Positions 10,301 to 21,878 are shown, counted from the first letter of the stretch. The stretch: 64,000 bases of DNA from Anthracocystis setariae (GCA_928724745.1 CAKMXJ010000032.1:1674001-1738000), one strand, 5' to 3'. Notes: a model not told the origin generated them from the sequence alone. Numbers and translations: made by a program.

Positions 10301-11141
10301 GCGCATGCACACCGAGGCGCGCGAGTCGCAGTCGAACGACGTGTCCAACGTCAGCCAGGCCATCAACAGTTACCTTACCAAGGTGGCGCTTTGCAAATCC
10401 GACGATGTCAAGGCGTCTCTGGGCGGCAGGTTGGTCGAGATTTACCGTGAATCGCTGCTGGATTATCTCATGCGAAAGGCTAGTCGACTGCGTCACGAGT
10501 TCCTGATCGATGCGTTCCGTCGCTTCCCCATGCTGGGATGGCAAGTTCGATCCGAGTTGTTGGACCACTGTCGACCCGGTGCTGCTACGCGTGCGTTCCG
10601 ACAGGTGCAAGTCATGTCGATGCTCCAGGCGGTGCTGACGCAGATGGCACAGCGATCCGAGAAGAGCGAGATCATCGGGTTCGTTCCCGAGATCAGCAAC
10701 TGCTTTGTGCAGATCATCAACGACTCGACCAAGCCCGAAGCTAGTGTGTCGTTGAGTGCCAACCACATGAAGGATACCATCAAGTTCGTGCTTCAGGCTG
10801 CTAGGATCAGTGTCAAGGCCGAGGCGGGGATGAACGATAAGTTGCAGACCGCATGGAAGGTGGTCAAGATTCAGGATGCAGCGGACAAGTTGCGCGAGTC
10901 GGAGCGGTTCAAGGCGTCAACGTCGATTCATGACTTGATGAGGCAGCTGATCAAGGTGCTCCAACCGGATTCGGTCGGTGTGGATGGGAAGAAGAAGTTC
11001 AAGGCAATCAAGATTGGTCAGGCGGGTTCCTACCCTGAACCTCGAACAGCAGCGGGGAAGAAGCGTTCTTCGGAAGAGACGAGCTTGCCAAATGGAAAGT
11101 CGCCTTCGCCTTCCAAGAAGGTCAAAGGCAAGAAGAAGTGA
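7374..11141 (+). CDS. POL5: DNA polymerase V / MYBBP1A-like nucleolar protein
   Basis: Predicted 1255-residue member of the POL5/MYBBP1A family. In yeast this protein is essential and nucleolar and acts in rRNA synthesis and 60S ribosome assembly, despite its polymerase name. The N-terminal ~740 residues are helical-repeat-like, starting FWEIASSDKDVRLASANQLV, which matches the family's opening block. Then come long Asp/Glu-rich stretches (about residues 760-877), typical of the family, a further helical region, and a Lys-rich tail (KKVKGKKK) likely to be a nucleolar signal. The open frame extends 65 codons upstream without an ATG; I chose the first ATG, which opens directly into the conserved block. 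Single exon. Long ORFs on the opposite strand here are shadows. Confidence 0.88.
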   Translation: MQANNLQLFWEIASSDKDVRLASANQLVEELLAQQDVLASSSKITLDLSTTAGEESTPYDDDTDAVDALTVDEAEADAVQDALGNRTVADLMYALRRLLRGLASPRESSRLGFAVVLTELLSRINYAVTANEILILILKYSNPQVAASRQEQKDFMFAKLFGIMSLVQSDLLLQPSATMSDFKRCMRILIALSSDKPWMAESCAWVMVNAVAQLQRDNVQISWSQPAQSWLLSQISSTKELSPEKLAVLLQLSHAAGPDFFQNVSLPTMRKEHPLSTANLTQLARVLKEAIPSENETSAPVGARSRWQQKIHFVWDLILDIYFNPATAAETRISSFPDFYRVVVDETLFAAASSHDRKSWGFQVFQRALPRANDQDKPMMFTPNFMRTLINQLGNSDRLLHRAAVKTTQTIQDVVKDQPHLGFVLVTQLIGKNGHQNFDAITKTKTVEHVLSSLDNDRVREYIKHLGDIICQAIDTQDQDELDEITNRRKWALDQLLFLVRTPTVPKDDELLVDVLTFLAAHGYFTMQKPLKERFLLERLPTPAFVDSLSQTTRSRFLSCVSELAKHTPTSSTANAGAKKTPGVAHDGQLWLAKAHNILLQLEHDKNFRSIFDQDAEIAAKLADGVLCLDKVRKYEAKSSDADVKERARAFQSLLLSALLVSADAADGASDLVEPLCACADELFPASTATGKTKKKTQAVDDDDQVSGIELLCDCLLSFLELSSAFLRATATNAFEAFSRDMTKESIGLLLSHLRNADSTEAEGDEDDEMEDEDEDEHEQEEDNTSATSHDDDDEESDEDSDADDQDMDEDDEVDEELRARVRAVLKESGMADPEDDVEDEERDAADDDDTHSDAGSDSSIEFSDLGDDEMTLLDDKLAEVFRQRVGAARDQKEAKQDAINLRFKVLELVEVFARKQPQSELMLDLIMPLYEMWKERDEDTEQLGSKARGLLINRISKAKTTPDEFDTAQVAGLLERMHTEARESQSNDVSNVSQAINSYLTKVALCKSDDVKASLGGRLVEIYRESLLDYLMRKASRLRHEFLIDAFRRFPMLGWQVRSELLDHCRPGAATRAFRQVQVMSMLQAVLTQMAQRSEKSEIIGFVPEISNCFVQIINDSTKPEASVSLSANHMKDTIKFVLQAARISVKAEAGMNDKLQTAWKVVKIQDAADKLRESERFKASTSIHDLMRQLIKVLQPDSVGVDGKKKFKAIKIGQAGSYPEPRTAAGKKRSSEETSLPNGKSPSPSKKVKGKKK

Positions 11142-13599
11142 GGTACACTCAAGTCGTCGTTACACTCTCCCCGATGGCGGAGATGTCAGCTTTGGTTGAT
11201 CATCACCCGAGTTTAATACAGTGTATGAATGAATAAGCTCGTCGCATGGTCCGATATGGAATACGAGTATCCTCACTGTAGGTCATCGTGTGTGTTCAAG
11301 TTGGAGCTAATTAAGGGCTAAGTCACAGCGCAGAGATTGACATGCTGTTCTGTTCTGTTCTGTGCTGTGCTGTGCGCTTCGTTTGTGGTTTAGCCCGTCT
11401 GTGGCTTGCCGGGGCGGGTTGACACAGAGCACTTGCAATTGGTGGGTCGGTACCGGCGTGTGGAAGGTGTCGATTGAGAAAAAAGAAGGGTCGATTTCAA
11501 GGAGAAATGAGCATTTACAGTATGTAACTGTATGTAGAGCGGGCTGTCTGCATAAGCCACGAACGGGTGAGCTGGTTTGAGGCGGCTTAATCGGGCGTCC
11601 TCCCGATTGGTACGGGGGGGGGGGGGACATCCGCGACTGACCGAAGTTGATTACTCGCTCGCTTCCAAACTATGGGACTCTGGAGTCGATTTGCATTCAT
11701 CATTTTCGGCGCTCTGACCCTTTGACAAGCGAGTCTCAACTCGACGTACAGTACAGAAACAGCGACATGGGACAACGAGCAGAAGCTTTGCGATGCTTGC
11801 TGTCTTGCGTGTGGCTTGGCTGACGATCTGTCAAAATTTGACCAGAACGAGCAAGCACACAACAAAGAGATTTGCGTCATGCATGTGGCGCGCTGCGAGA
11901 GAAGCGAAGAACAACCAGCTAAAGGCTAAATCGGTCCGTTTTTTTTTTTTTTTGTCAATTTCAAATTTGAAAACCGCTTCTGCACCGTCGAAAATCTACC
12001 CATACAATCCCCATTTCAAAACTCATGCAAGTGCACTGCAGCTCCAAATGCGCAACTGGGCTGGTCATGTTGGCTCGCATTGAAACTATTGAGTCCAAAG
12101 GCTCAATAAATAATTTCCCATCCTCCTCCGGTCTTTTGTCCTTTTTCTCTACGACAAAATCGCATCGCGTGGCCTGTCTGGGATTTTTGTAGAATTCAAA
12201 CCAGCCCCGCCCCTAACCTTTGCGGACAGCAGCAGCAGCAGCAGAGATCCTGACTTGGCCTTCCTTGTTCATCGACAAACGGATTAGGCTGGAACAAGAC
12301 CAAAGCTAGGTTCGCCGTGCAGACCGCAAACGAGGTCCGGTCAAAGCGTCGAGTAGCTGTCCCTGGCCTTATGCTGCTATCATGCAGTGCGTGGACTGTA
12401 CAAGTTCAGGATCTCTTCGCACCGCACGCACAATTGCTGCAGAAAGGCAGATGGAAGCGTCTCTTCTATGGTGGCTGAAGCTGTTGGGCCAAAGTCACAG
12501 ACGAAATGGTGTTCCGGTTGGGTGTTTTAGGTGCATTCATTCAATGTTGGTGGGTCACTTGAGCAAGGCGGTGATTGCACTTGCAGCCCAGGGGAGGAGC
12601 GATGGGTCTATGCGGTGGGGGCAGAATGGGATTTTAAGCATAATATTGCTAACATGGGATTATTTTTATTATCACAGAGTATGGTACTGTACAGCACTCT
12701 ACTGTAGTTGTGCTGAAAATCAAGTCAAGTCGAGGACAAGCACCTGCAAGTCAGGTTGATCGACCGGTGAAAGGGTTACTACTTCTGTGTAGTATTCTGT
12801 GATTTGGAAATCGCCATTTTTTTTTGCAACTCTGGTCCGCTTTCCAGCACACAGTAAAGTGCGTGGCTCCAGCTCTGGTATTTGTTCGCTTGCGAGATGC
12901 GTGTTGCGTGACTTTGGCAGGCTGGCGGCCGCACTCGGTTGATCCGCTGCTGCTGTCGCTCGTCGCTGGAAATTGGTTGGGCTGCTGCGTGTGCTGTTGT
13001 TGTAACTACTGCGTTGAACCCCTCTCTCGCTCTGCTGGCTCCGTTGGCTTGCGGCTTACTCCTCCAACGCTTTCCTCAATCATTCCGAACCCCACCTCGC
13101 GCTGCTCCATCCCCTCCTCCCCTCTCTCATCTTCCATTCCCTATCCTCCTCTTCGCATCCCCTAATCCGTCCTCGTCGGACTTTCCATATCCTGGCTTGA
13201 TCCACTGCTCTTGACGGTATTGCCCTATCACCTGACATTCGTTTGCCCAACTTCACGGTGAAGGAGTGGTTTGTCGATCCACGCAAAAGCACTCAAGCAT
13301 CCAGGTGCCATCCTGCTACCTCACTCTCCCACCTGCACATCCTTCGGAACCGAGGCATCACCTCCTTTCAGCGTTTCAAAGCTGCTTCTCGCGTACCGAA
13401 CGCATTGCCGATTGAACAGCTACACGGCCGCTTCTTAGAATCAACACCACCATCCAGCATCCAGTCCTCTCTGCATCGTTCATTCGACTCGAGGTCTCGA
13501 GCCAATCATCTTCCTCGTGAAGCTCAACATTGAACACGCTTCCATACTTCCCTGACTTTCCATCGACAGCTTCGTAACTCGAAATCCTGCCTCAAATTC
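11142..13599. other. Intergenic region between POL5 and casein kinase
   Basis: About 2.4 kb without a convincing gene. It contains a G13 run (about 11614-11626), T tracts (about 11939-11953), a short CAG run (about 12230-12242), one GTACTGTACAG-like motif near 12685-12706, and a C/T-rich stretch from about 13000 to 13560 that is probably the promoter and 5' leader of the kinase gene. A 96-codon frame at 13243-13533 has no recognisable domain and could be an upstream ORF in the leader. Confidence 0.5.
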
Positions 13600-15051
13600 A
13601 TGGCCCAGCCCTACCACAACTCATTCGCGCCAATGACGTCTCACGCTTCCCACGCCAGTTCCGGCTCCAATGTCGTTGGTGTTCACTACCGTGTGGGCAA
13701 AAAGATCGGAGAGGGATCCTTTGGTGTCATTTTTGAGGGTACAAACTTGCTCAACAGCCAGACTGTCGCCATCAAGTTCGAGCCTAGGAAGAGTGATGCT
13801 CCCCAGCTTCGAGATGAGTACCGCACCTACAAGATCCTTGCCGGATGCCCTGGAATCCCTCAGGTCTACTACTTTGGTCAGGAGGGCCTCCACAACATTC
13901 TCGTCATTGACTTGCTCGGGCCTTCGCTCGAGGATCTTTTCGACATGTGTGGCCGCAAATTTTCCATCAAGACTGTCGTCATGACCGCGAAGCAGATGAT
14001 CACTCGCGTCCAGACCATCCACGAGAAGAACCTCATCTATCGTGATATCAAGCCCGACAACTTCCTCATCGGCAGGCCCATGACCAAGAATGCCAACCTC
14101 GTCCACGTCGTCGATTTCGGCATGGCCAAGCAGTACCGCGATCCCAAGACCAAGCAGCACATTCCTTACCGTGAGCGCAAGTCGTTGAGCGGTACCGCCC
14201 GATACATGTCCATCAACACCCATCTGGGTCGCGAGCAGTCGCGTCGAGACGACCTCGAAGCTCTGGGCCACGTCTTCATGTACTTCCTTCGTGGCGGTCT
14301 CCCATGGCAGGGTCTCAAGGCGGCTACCAACAAGCAAAAGTACGAAAAGATTGGTGAAAAGAAGCAGAGCACACCCATCAAGGAGCTTTGCGACGGCTTC
14401 CCAGAAGAGTTTGGCATCTACCTCAACTATGTTCGCAAGCTCGGATTCGAAGAGACACCGGATTACGACTTTTTGCGCGAGTTGTTCACCAAGGTGCTCA
14501 AGAGCTCGGGCGAACAAGAGGATGGCGTGTTCGACTGGATGTTGTTGAACAATGGCAAGGGATGGGAGGCCGGTACCAATCGCGACCGCCGCGATGACCG
14601 TGACCGACACCGCGAAGCGCGCGCTTCGGCCGCGCCACAAGCTTCGGCGGCTGCTCAGCAGCAGGCCGCCTTGGCAAGGAACGGAAGCAAGGGTGGTCGC
14701 AAATCTGGCGGTGCGCAACAGCAGATGCAGAGCGAGAGATCGCAGGCTGCACAGCTGCGTGCCAGCCATGGAGACTTTAACCAGAATGGGTCCGGTTACG
14801 GCGGCGTTGGACATGCTTCGAATGTTGCAGTTCACGACGCGACAGTTGCCGGCATCCCTAACCAGGGCGGAACTCGCGAACACAGCCATGTTGGTCACAT
14901 GACGCCCACTGGCATGTCGGCGGGCAACGGCTTGGATGGAAGGAGGGACGCTCGACAGGCTGTTGGGATCAGCAATGGAGACGAACACCCGGCGGAAAGG
15001 AAGACGTTTGGTCAAAAGTTGGTGGATGTCTTGACTTGTCGATGTGGTTAA
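13600..15051 (+). CDS. YCK: Casein kinase I, plasma-membrane (Yck) type
   Basis: Predicted 483-residue Ser/Thr kinase of the CK1 family. The kinase domain spans about residues 29-310: Gly-rich loop GEGSFG near 37-42, ATP lysine in VAIKFE (Lys59), catalytic loop YRDIKPDN (Asp149), DFG at Asp172, and the CK1-specific [10 protein letters not shown] in place of the usual APE motif. The tail is Gln/Ala/Gly-rich and ends in a conserved block, [14 protein letters not shown]. Yeast Yck1/2 have C-terminal cysteines that are palmitoylated and anchor the kinase to the plasma membrane; the CRC here suggests the same, which is inference. Yck kinases act in morphogenesis, septins, endocytosis and glucose sensing. 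Single exon, ATG in a leader without an in-frame extension. Confidence 0.9.
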   Translation: MAQPYHNSFAPMTSHASHASSGSNVVGVHYRVGKKIGEGSFGVIFEGTNLLNSQTVAIKFEPRKSDAPQLRDEYRTYKILAGCPGIPQVYYFGQEGLHNILVIDLLGPSLEDLFDMCGRKFSIKTVVMTAKQMITRVQTIHEKNLIYRDIKPDNFLIGRPMTKNANLVHVVDFGMAKQYRDPKTKQHIPYRERKSLSGTARYMSINTHLGREQSRRDDLEALGHVFMYFLRGGLPWQGLKAATNKQKYEKIGEKKQSTPIKELCDGFPEEFGIYLNYVRKLGFEETPDYDFLRELFTKVLKSSGEQEDGVFDWMLLNNGKGWEAGTNRDRRDDRDRHREARASAAPQASAAAQQQAALARNGSKGGRKSGGAQQQMQSERSQAAQLRASHGDFNQNGSGYGGVGHASNVAVHDATVAGIPNQGGTREHSHVGHMTPTGMSAGNGLDGRRDARQAVGISNGDEHPAERKTFGQKLVDVLTCRCG

Positions 15052-16065
<1,014 letters not shown>

Positions 16066-16794
16066 ATGATTGGACGCACAGGGATTGTTGGGATGAGGGT
16101 AGGGGTTAGAGGGATGACATTGACGACGAGATATCTAGCCAACTCATCGGTGAGACGGTTAGTGCTAAGCTCATCTGCTGTTTCTGCATCATCACCTTGT
16201 CGTTCTGCTTCGACTTGGACGCCTCTTGGCACTTGTGACGATTCGAAATCCAAGATTGGTCGGACAACTAAGGTGAAAAACAAACCACTACCTAGCGTAC
16301 CCAACAAGCTACCCTATCTGTTCCTATTCATCACCACCGCAATCGCCTCCTGGACTGCCTTCACACTATACGCTACGAACAAGGAAAAACTCTCATCATC
16401 CATCTTCAAATCCATCATCTCTCAAGTTAAAACCAACCAACAAATCATCTCACTCCTCTCAACCTCCACCAACCCAAACCCTCAAATCATCCTCAAACCA
16501 AACCCCTGGTTTGCTGCATCCCCTCGCATCAAAGGAGCCGTAAACATGATGCAAGGTCGCATCGACCTCTCCTTCCAAATCACAACCCCAACCCCAACCC
16601 CCACCACTACTACTACAAAATCCGATCCACCTCAAACTGCAACAGTCTACTTCACCTCAATCAGAGCACACAAACACGCCCCCTTCGAAATCCTCCGCTT
16701 CCTAGTCATCAACAACCAAACAAACCAATCCATAAGCCTCCTCGACCAATCTAAACTCTCAACCATCCAAGTCGATTCCGGCGACATCGTCTAA
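16066..16794 (+). CDS. COA1: COA1-like cytochrome c oxidase assembly factor
   Basis: Predicted 242-residue mitochondrial inner-membrane protein resembling Coa1, which acts early in complex IV assembly together with Shy1 and Mss51. The N-terminus is rich in Arg/Ser/Thr with few acids, as in a matrix presequence. One membrane segment spans about residues 82-103 (LPYLFLFITTAIASW...). The C-terminal Coa1/Tim21-like fold shows KSIISQVKTNQQI, then KPNPWFAASPRIKGAVNMMQGRIDLSF, then VYFTSIRAHKHAPFEI. I chose the first in-frame ATG after a GTG-opened frame. Codon use is odd: C-rich but also A-rich (many AAC, CAA, ATC, TCA, CCA) and unlike the neighbours, which favour G/C evenly. A C-tract follows the stop codon. 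Confidence 0.78.
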   Translation: MIGRTGIVGMRVGVRGMTLTTRYLANSSVRRLVLSSSAVSASSPCRSASTWTPLGTCDDSKSKIGRTTKVKNKPLPSVPNKLPYLFLFITTAIASWTAFTLYATNKEKLSSSIFKSIISQVKTNQQIISLLSTSTNPNPQIILKPNPWFAASPRIKGAVNMMQGRIDLSFQITTPTPTPTTTTTKSDPPQTATVYFTSIRAHKHAPFEILRFLVINNQTNQSISLLDQSKLSTIQVDSGDIV

Positions 16795-16933
16795 CTCCCC
16801 CCCCCCCCCTCTTCACTCATCCTCAAAAAATCAAATGCAATCTCTCCCCACATTATTCACCCTTCATGATTCAAACAAAAATCCCAAAACCTGTCTGTAT
16901 TGCAGTGAACAGAAATCTAAACCCCTCACATCA

Positions 16934-19123
16934 CTAATCGCTGAGCGCATACCTCTGCACACCACCCTGGACTCTCTGACCCGCACCATTATTCGGCTGC
17001 AACGCCCTCGGATGCCCCTGCTGACTCGACGAATAGCTCCTATACTCCGGTGGCCCATCTATCGGACTAGCCAGACTCGATCCACTCGTCCACTCACCCG
17101 CCGCCGCATTTGTCAACGGCACTGTCTCATACTCCTTGCTCGGCGTCGGTCCAAACCCATCCGATGGCGCCTCATGCAACGGCGTACCCGTCGCCGTCCT
17201 AATAGGCCGGTGGAACTGCAACGGCGCTGTGATCGCTGCCCTACCTCCTCCCGCCGACACCGCCTCGTGAGCCGGCGCAGTCGAACTCGGCACAAATTGC
17301 GCCTCGCTATTCACCTGCTCCGATGAGCCTTGCGCGAGTTGGCTAGAGATGCGTCGTGGCGATTTCGGAATCCGTGCTGGTGCGCCTGAGTCTGGGGCGG
17401 CGTTATTCATCGGCAGTCGAGCCTGAGCCTGAGCTTGAGCTTGACCGTGTTGCTCGTAAGACTCGTGTGCATCAAGTTCCGGTCGAACTTGGCCTCCCAA
17501 CGGCGATCGGCCCGGCCCCTGTTGCTGCCGTGACGCATCGTATGGCTCGGGAGCATAACTGCCAGGTCGACTTTCTCCTCCAAAGTGCATTCTGCCTTGT
17601 CCCGGCTGCAGCCGAGGTGCATCGTACTGTTGCGGTGCAAAGCTGCCCGGACGACTCATCTGCTGCTGCTGTTGCTGCTGCAGATGCGGTGGTGGCATCT
17701 GTGACTGCGGCCTGTAAGCGTAGCTCGCATCCACCACCGCTCCTCCCGGCGCACCATTGGGCGGAGCTGTCGGCGGATAAGAATACATCCCCCTCTCTCC
17801 CCGATCCTCACCCATGTACGCCTCAGTGCCTGGCGTTCTTGCCTGCAACAGAAGCTCGTACCTTTTCTGCCTCAACCTGGCACTCACCTCTGGCCTGACC
17901 TTCTCCATCCTCTGGTACAACCAGTACGCCGTCCACACGGTGATAATCACACTGATCGCCAGTACCACGTATTTGATGATCTTGCTCTTGGTGTCCTCTG
18001 AGCCATTACCCGAGTTCTTGATGGCCACACCAAGGTAGACGATCAGCAGCTGCTTAGGTAGCGCCAGGATGGCGGCAAAGGTGAAGATGAAGATGTTCAT
18101 GCCAACCGTGGCGAAGACGGCAGTGGTAAAGTGACCTGGGATCGCCGAGAGTCGCGCAAGGAACATGACCCAGAATCCTCCGTCGCGCACCATCTCGGCC
18201 ATGCATGCATAGTGGATGTTCTTCCTTTCATGCTTAGCCGCCATCGAGCGCAAGCAATGTTTGAAGGCGTAAAAGTTTCCAATCTCTCCCAACAGCGTTC
18301 CGAGACTCGCAATACCAAAGCCGATCCAGATGCCGTACACCAAACCGACCAAGATCAACACGATCTCGTGTCCGAACAGGGGCGGGAACGAGATGACGAA
18401 CAGGATCGCCACCGGAATGATCCAACCCCAAGCTACGGTGGTGACTTTTTGCGAGATCGGGGTGAGCCAGTCGACGATCTGCTTGTGGTAGATTGTGGTG
18501 AGGGCGACAAGCGCAATGACGAGGATGAGCATGATCCACCAATGCAAGTACCTGAGCTTGAAGTACGACCGCCAATCTTTGACCTTGGCCAGGGCGGCTT
18601 GCATGCCGGATTTGCCGCCTCCCTCCTCGTCGAGGTCCGGTGGGAACTGCTTCATGATCTCTTTCTGTTCGGGATTGAGACGGTCGAGGTCTGGTGCTAC
18701 GTCCGGCAATAGTCCGTCGGTGGCTTGGATTCGTTGACCTCGGCCATACCCGATGCGACCCTCCTCGTCCTTAGCAAGCACGTACTGCTGCGCCCCAGCC
18801 GTGATCCTTACAGTGGAATCATTGCCTTCATCAGAACTCGAATGGTGCATCTCTTTGGAGTAGCCAGAGACTTGACGAAGCATGGTGTCATTCGAGGAGG
18901 GTTCGTATTCGTGGTTCGCTGTCAACGAGGCGTAAGGATCGTGATAGGGTTGTGGACCCCGATTGTGGTAGTGATGGTAATCGACACCGTCGTGCTCCTC
19001 GTGCCTGAGCATGCTCTGGTTGGGGTTGGATTGCGGAAAAGGTTGTCGAGCGTGAGGATTGTTGAGAGGATTGTCATATGCAGGTTGCCGGGGTGGCTGA
19101 TGAGGGTAGTAAGGATTGGACAT
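16934..19123 (-). CDS. TVP38: TVP38/DedA-family (VTT domain) Golgi membrane protein
   Basis: Predicted 729-residue membrane protein of the TVP38/TMEM64 family, yeast members of which reside in Tlg2-positive Golgi vesicles. The VTT (SNARE-associated) domain lies at about residues 194-408, with several hydrophobic helices and the family-typical segments GLVYGIWIGFGIASLGTLLGE, FLARLSAIPGHFTTAVFATVG and LPKQLLIVYLGVA. VTT proteins are linked to lipid scrambling and membrane traffic; the precise role here is not shown. The first ~190 residues are hydrophilic (His/Tyr/Pro/Gln-rich) and the last ~320 are Gln/Pro/Ser-rich and probably disordered, much longer than in yeast. The start is the ATG beginning MSNPYYPHQ, since the longer frame starts at a GTG. 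Confidence 0.87.
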   Translation of the reverse strand: MSNPYYPHQPPRQPAYDNPLNNPHARQPFPQSNPNQSMLRHEEHDGVDYHHYHNRGPQPYHDPYASLTANHEYEPSSNDTMLRQVSGYSKEMHHSSSDEGNDSTVRITAGAQQYVLAKDEEGRIGYGRGQRIQATDGLLPDVAPDLDRLNPEQKEIMKQFPPDLDEEGGGKSGMQAALAKVKDWRSYFKLRYLHWWIMLILVIALVALTTIYHKQIVDWLTPISQKVTTVAWGWIIPVAILFVISFPPLFGHEIVLILVGLVYGIWIGFGIASLGTLLGEIGNFYAFKHCLRSMAAKHERKNIHYACMAEMVRDGGFWVMFLARLSAIPGHFTTAVFATVGMNIFIFTFAAILALPKQLLIVYLGVAIKNSGNGSEDTKSKIIKYVVLAISVIITVWTAYWLYQRMEKVRPEVSARLRQKRYELLLQARTPGTEAYMGEDRGERGMYSYPPTAPPNGAPGGAVVDASYAYRPQSQMPPPHLQQQQQQQMSRPGSFAPQQYDAPRLQPGQGRMHFGGESRPGSYAPEPYDASRQQQGPGRSPLGGQVRPELDAHESYEQHGQAQAQAQARLPMNNAAPDSGAPARIPKSPRRISSQLAQGSSEQVNSEAQFVPSSTAPAHEAVSAGGGRAAITAPLQFHRPIRTATGTPLHEAPSDGFGPTPSKEYETVPLTNAAAGEWTSGSSLASPIDGPPEYRSYSSSQQGHPRALQPNNGAGQRVQGGVQRYALSD

Positions 19124-20315
19124 GGTGTCGACCTGTTTCACTTGCGAGATGGGAGGCTAAGAGGTGGCTTGGGCCGATGTTAAGGCCAGACACGGATCTA
19201 GGTTGCTTCCGACTGTATCTGAAGCTGGTGAGCGCGATACAGCGCTTCCGTAGTAACAGGAGATACTATCGATGATGTTGGAGGGTGTACATCTGGTACC
19301 AGCCAGGGCTTGTCTTTGTCTATCCAGATTCCAGCGACCTTTTGCTTGTAGTTGAATAGGTAAAGTTTTTTTAGGTTCCGTTGGCGTCGATGTCGATATC
19401 GGCGAATGTCCCAGCTGTTTGCGTTGCTCGAAGCCGTCAGATGTAGGTATGGACGATAGATGCGAGACAAAGCAAGATGATCGCCAGCATGTAGACAGAA
19501 GGGATGCTCAAGTGAAACCCTAGGCAGCTAGACAAATGAAAGCTCTTGCTGACGCGCCTTGCTGCTGGTGCGGTGCAGGCAAAGACGCGGGCCAAGTTTC
19601 ACTAAACGGTTGTCGAGGGGCAGTGCAGCACTGAGCTGTGTGGCACTGCAACTGCAGAGTCAGTCGGCCAGTCGGCTTAAGTGCTGTGCACGGGTACCTG
19701 CCGAAAATTCCCTTCTTGTTACTTTTCGCTCTCTCCTCCGCCGTGTCGACGGTGCTCTTTCATCTTTTCCTAGACAGCGACAGCAGCAGAGCAGCCGCCC
19801 CAACGCGACGGCTGACGAGAATTTCCAGATTTTCTGGTCCGCGCTGTCAAGAACCCTCGGAAAAGTGTGTAGTGCGGCCGCCCCTTTTACTGGTTCTCTT
19901 TTTGCTGCCAACTAGGCTTCGGCTAAAAGGGCAAATAGGTTATAATGCAGAGCCCAGACAGCTAAAAAGATTCTACTCGCAAGATAGGCACGGGCGGCTG
20001 TATGCCTCGGCGTTGTGCATGAGCTACACCGACTTCTTCCATGAAGTACAATTGACTCACAGCAACTGACCGATACTGCAAGACGACACATCACACGATA
20101 CACTGAATGCAGTATTGCGAATGCGGACGATCTATTGTACAGTACATTATCGCGAAACCAGACCAAGCCTTGAGCCTCAACCGGGCTCAAAACAGTTGTT
20201 GAATGAGATCATGTCAAGCAGGACAGACTTGCAGGACTTATACATCAGTTCCCGGCGGCAGAATGCATATCAATCGGAATGAGACCGGACTTAGACGACG
20301 GGCGCTTTCAGCCTA
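19124..20315. other. Intergenic region upstream of TVP38
   Basis: About 1.2 kb between two minus-strand genes. It contains the TVP38 promoter side and the 3' flank of ATG15. One TTGTACAGTACAT motif is near 20134-20148. No domain, tRNA or repeat element was recognised. Confidence 0.5.
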
Positions 20316-21878
20316 CTAGCCTTGCGACGTATTGTCAAGAAACTTCCAATTCTCGCAATCCCGACACTTTTCCTCTGACCTTGCTATGGGCACTGCGAGC
20401 TTGTCATCTTCGTCCGTGTCGTCGTCCGTGTCTTGGCCGTCATTGGCATCGTCTCCTCTGTGCCATGGCCATCGCCAACCCCTCGTCGCGGCATCTCGTT
20501 TCTCATCTAATGAGCGCAATTTGGACTTCTTCTTCTTGACCTTCTCACTCCAGTCCTCGGACAACACGTCATCAACGAGCGAATTGATGCGGTGTGCATT
20601 CGCCGTCACTCCCCACCCCAGCTTGCCCACTGTGTCGTACACGATGCTCTTACCAGCGTGGCATTTCGACTCCATCGCGTACCCAAAGCTCGAACACACC
20701 GAAGCCGCGCCGTTGCACTGACCAGTAGCAATGGGGTCGGCATTATTGTAGACGTGAACGATGGGAAGCGACGAGACGGGGCTCTCATCTGGGTTCTTCG
20801 CAGGTGGAAGTGGTAGGTGCAGCCGCATAGCTGCCATGCGTTCGCCTGGCGCTTGGAAGGTGACGGTCGGAACGCCAAACGTCATGCCGAGAAGCGAAGA
20901 CAGTGCGCCCCCAAGACTGTGCCCCGTGATCCAGATCTGCGAGTCCGGATATGCGTACGAGATATTGTTGTAGAGATCAGTGATGGCGGGATAGTAGAGC
21001 GACTTCTCGATCAACGCACGCTCGAGGCATGTTTGTCCACAAGTGTCGCCGTGGCCTTGGTAGCAGTCGCACACGGTCGTCCATGACCAAGAGACTCGAG
21101 CGCAACAGCACGAGAAGAGAAGGTTGTCATTCATCTTGTCTCGTCTCGCCGTATCTCCACCACCAAGGAAAGCGTTCGACGTGCCTTTGAGAGCAACAAC
21201 GATCGTATCGTTGTCGTGAGTGGTGAAAATGTGGCCGCGAATGCCGTCGCCCTCCCATCCGAAAGAGTTGGTCGGATCAAACCCGCCGATGCCATCCCAG
21301 TCCGACGTATCGTTCTTGTACGCCGAGGCCGCCATCTTTGCAAAAGCAAGCACAGTTGTGCGGTCAGTCACGTCAGGAGCCTCGATGTCTAGATCTTCCC
21401 AGTCGAGCTCCGTCGATGCAGCGCACATGGCATCCTTGTACGATTGTCCGCGGACCTCGAGATACCTCTGGAGATTTTTGGCCCTGGTGATGCGCTGCTT
21501 GACCGTCTTGATACGTGGAATAAACTCGAGATCCGCCCCGTTCGCTTGGATGTGATCGGCAGTGATGCGGAAGTCGAAGCTGGTTTTGGCACGCTCATGT
21601 GACTTGTCGCCGATGCCTTGGTGGTAGGCTTCTCGCAGTCCAAACGTCTTGACACCCTTCTCCGCATGTTGCGGCTGCTCAGACTCGAATAGGGACCGCA
21701 GTGATGAACCAAAGAAGTGTTGAAGGTAGGATGACAGGGCAAATGGCTGTTCGAACGCGGTTGGGACGGACTCCGAATTTGGGGGTATCAATCCATCTAC
21801 GATCACTGCGTCTACCATCCACAGAGACACAAGGATGCATGCTGCAATTAGCAGCCAGTTGCGCTGGATCGTTGGCAT
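20316..21878 (-). CDS. ATG15: Vacuolar phospholipase/lipase of autophagic bodies
   Basis: Predicted 520-residue class-3 lipase matching Atg15, which enters the vacuole by the multivesicular-body route and breaks down autophagic-body membranes. An N-terminal signal anchor is visible at about residues 6-24 (LLIAACILVSLWMVDAVIV). The GXSXG nucleophile motif is GHSLGGA with Ser321, followed by the Atg15-specific block GVPTVTFQAPGERMAAMRLHLP and then PIVHVYNNADPIATGQCNG and GYAMESKCHAGKSIVYDT, which carry family Asp/His/Cys positions. Several cysteines (SCCCARVSWSW, GQTCLERAL) are probably disulphide-bonded. The tail is Asp-rich and low-complexity. I use the ATG right before the signal anchor; an in-frame GTG lies 15 codons upstream. 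Confidence 0.92.
   Translation of the reverse strand: MPTIQRNWLLIAACILVSLWMVDAVIVDGLIPPNSESVPTAFEQPFALSSYLQHFFGSSLRSLFESEQPQHAEKGVKTFGLREAYHQGIGDKSHERAKTSFDFRITADHIQANGADLEFIPRIKTVKQRITRAKNLQRYLEVRGQSYKDAMCAASTELDWEDLDIEAPDVTDRTTVLAFAKMAASAYKNDTSDWDGIGGFDPTNSFGWEGDGIRGHIFTTHDNDTIVVALKGTSNAFLGGGDTARRDKMNDNLLFSCCCARVSWSWTTVCDCYQGHGDTCGQTCLERALIEKSLYYPAITDLYNNISYAYPDSQIWITGHSLGGALSSLLGMTFGVPTVTFQAPGERMAAMRLHLPLPPAKNPDESPVSSLPIVHVYNNADPIATGQCNGAASVCSSFGYAMESKCHAGKSIVYDTVGKLGWGVTANAHRINSLVDDVLSEDWSEKVKKKKSKLRSLDEKRDAATRGWRWPWHRGDDANDGQDTDDDTDEDDKLAVPIARSEEKCRDCENWKFLDNTSQG

Noticed and set aside
9624..10766. 380-codon minus-strand frame opposite POL5, Val/Leu/Ile-rich
   Set aside because: It is the antisense of the Asp/Glu-rich region of POL5, which gives an artificial hydrophobic product.
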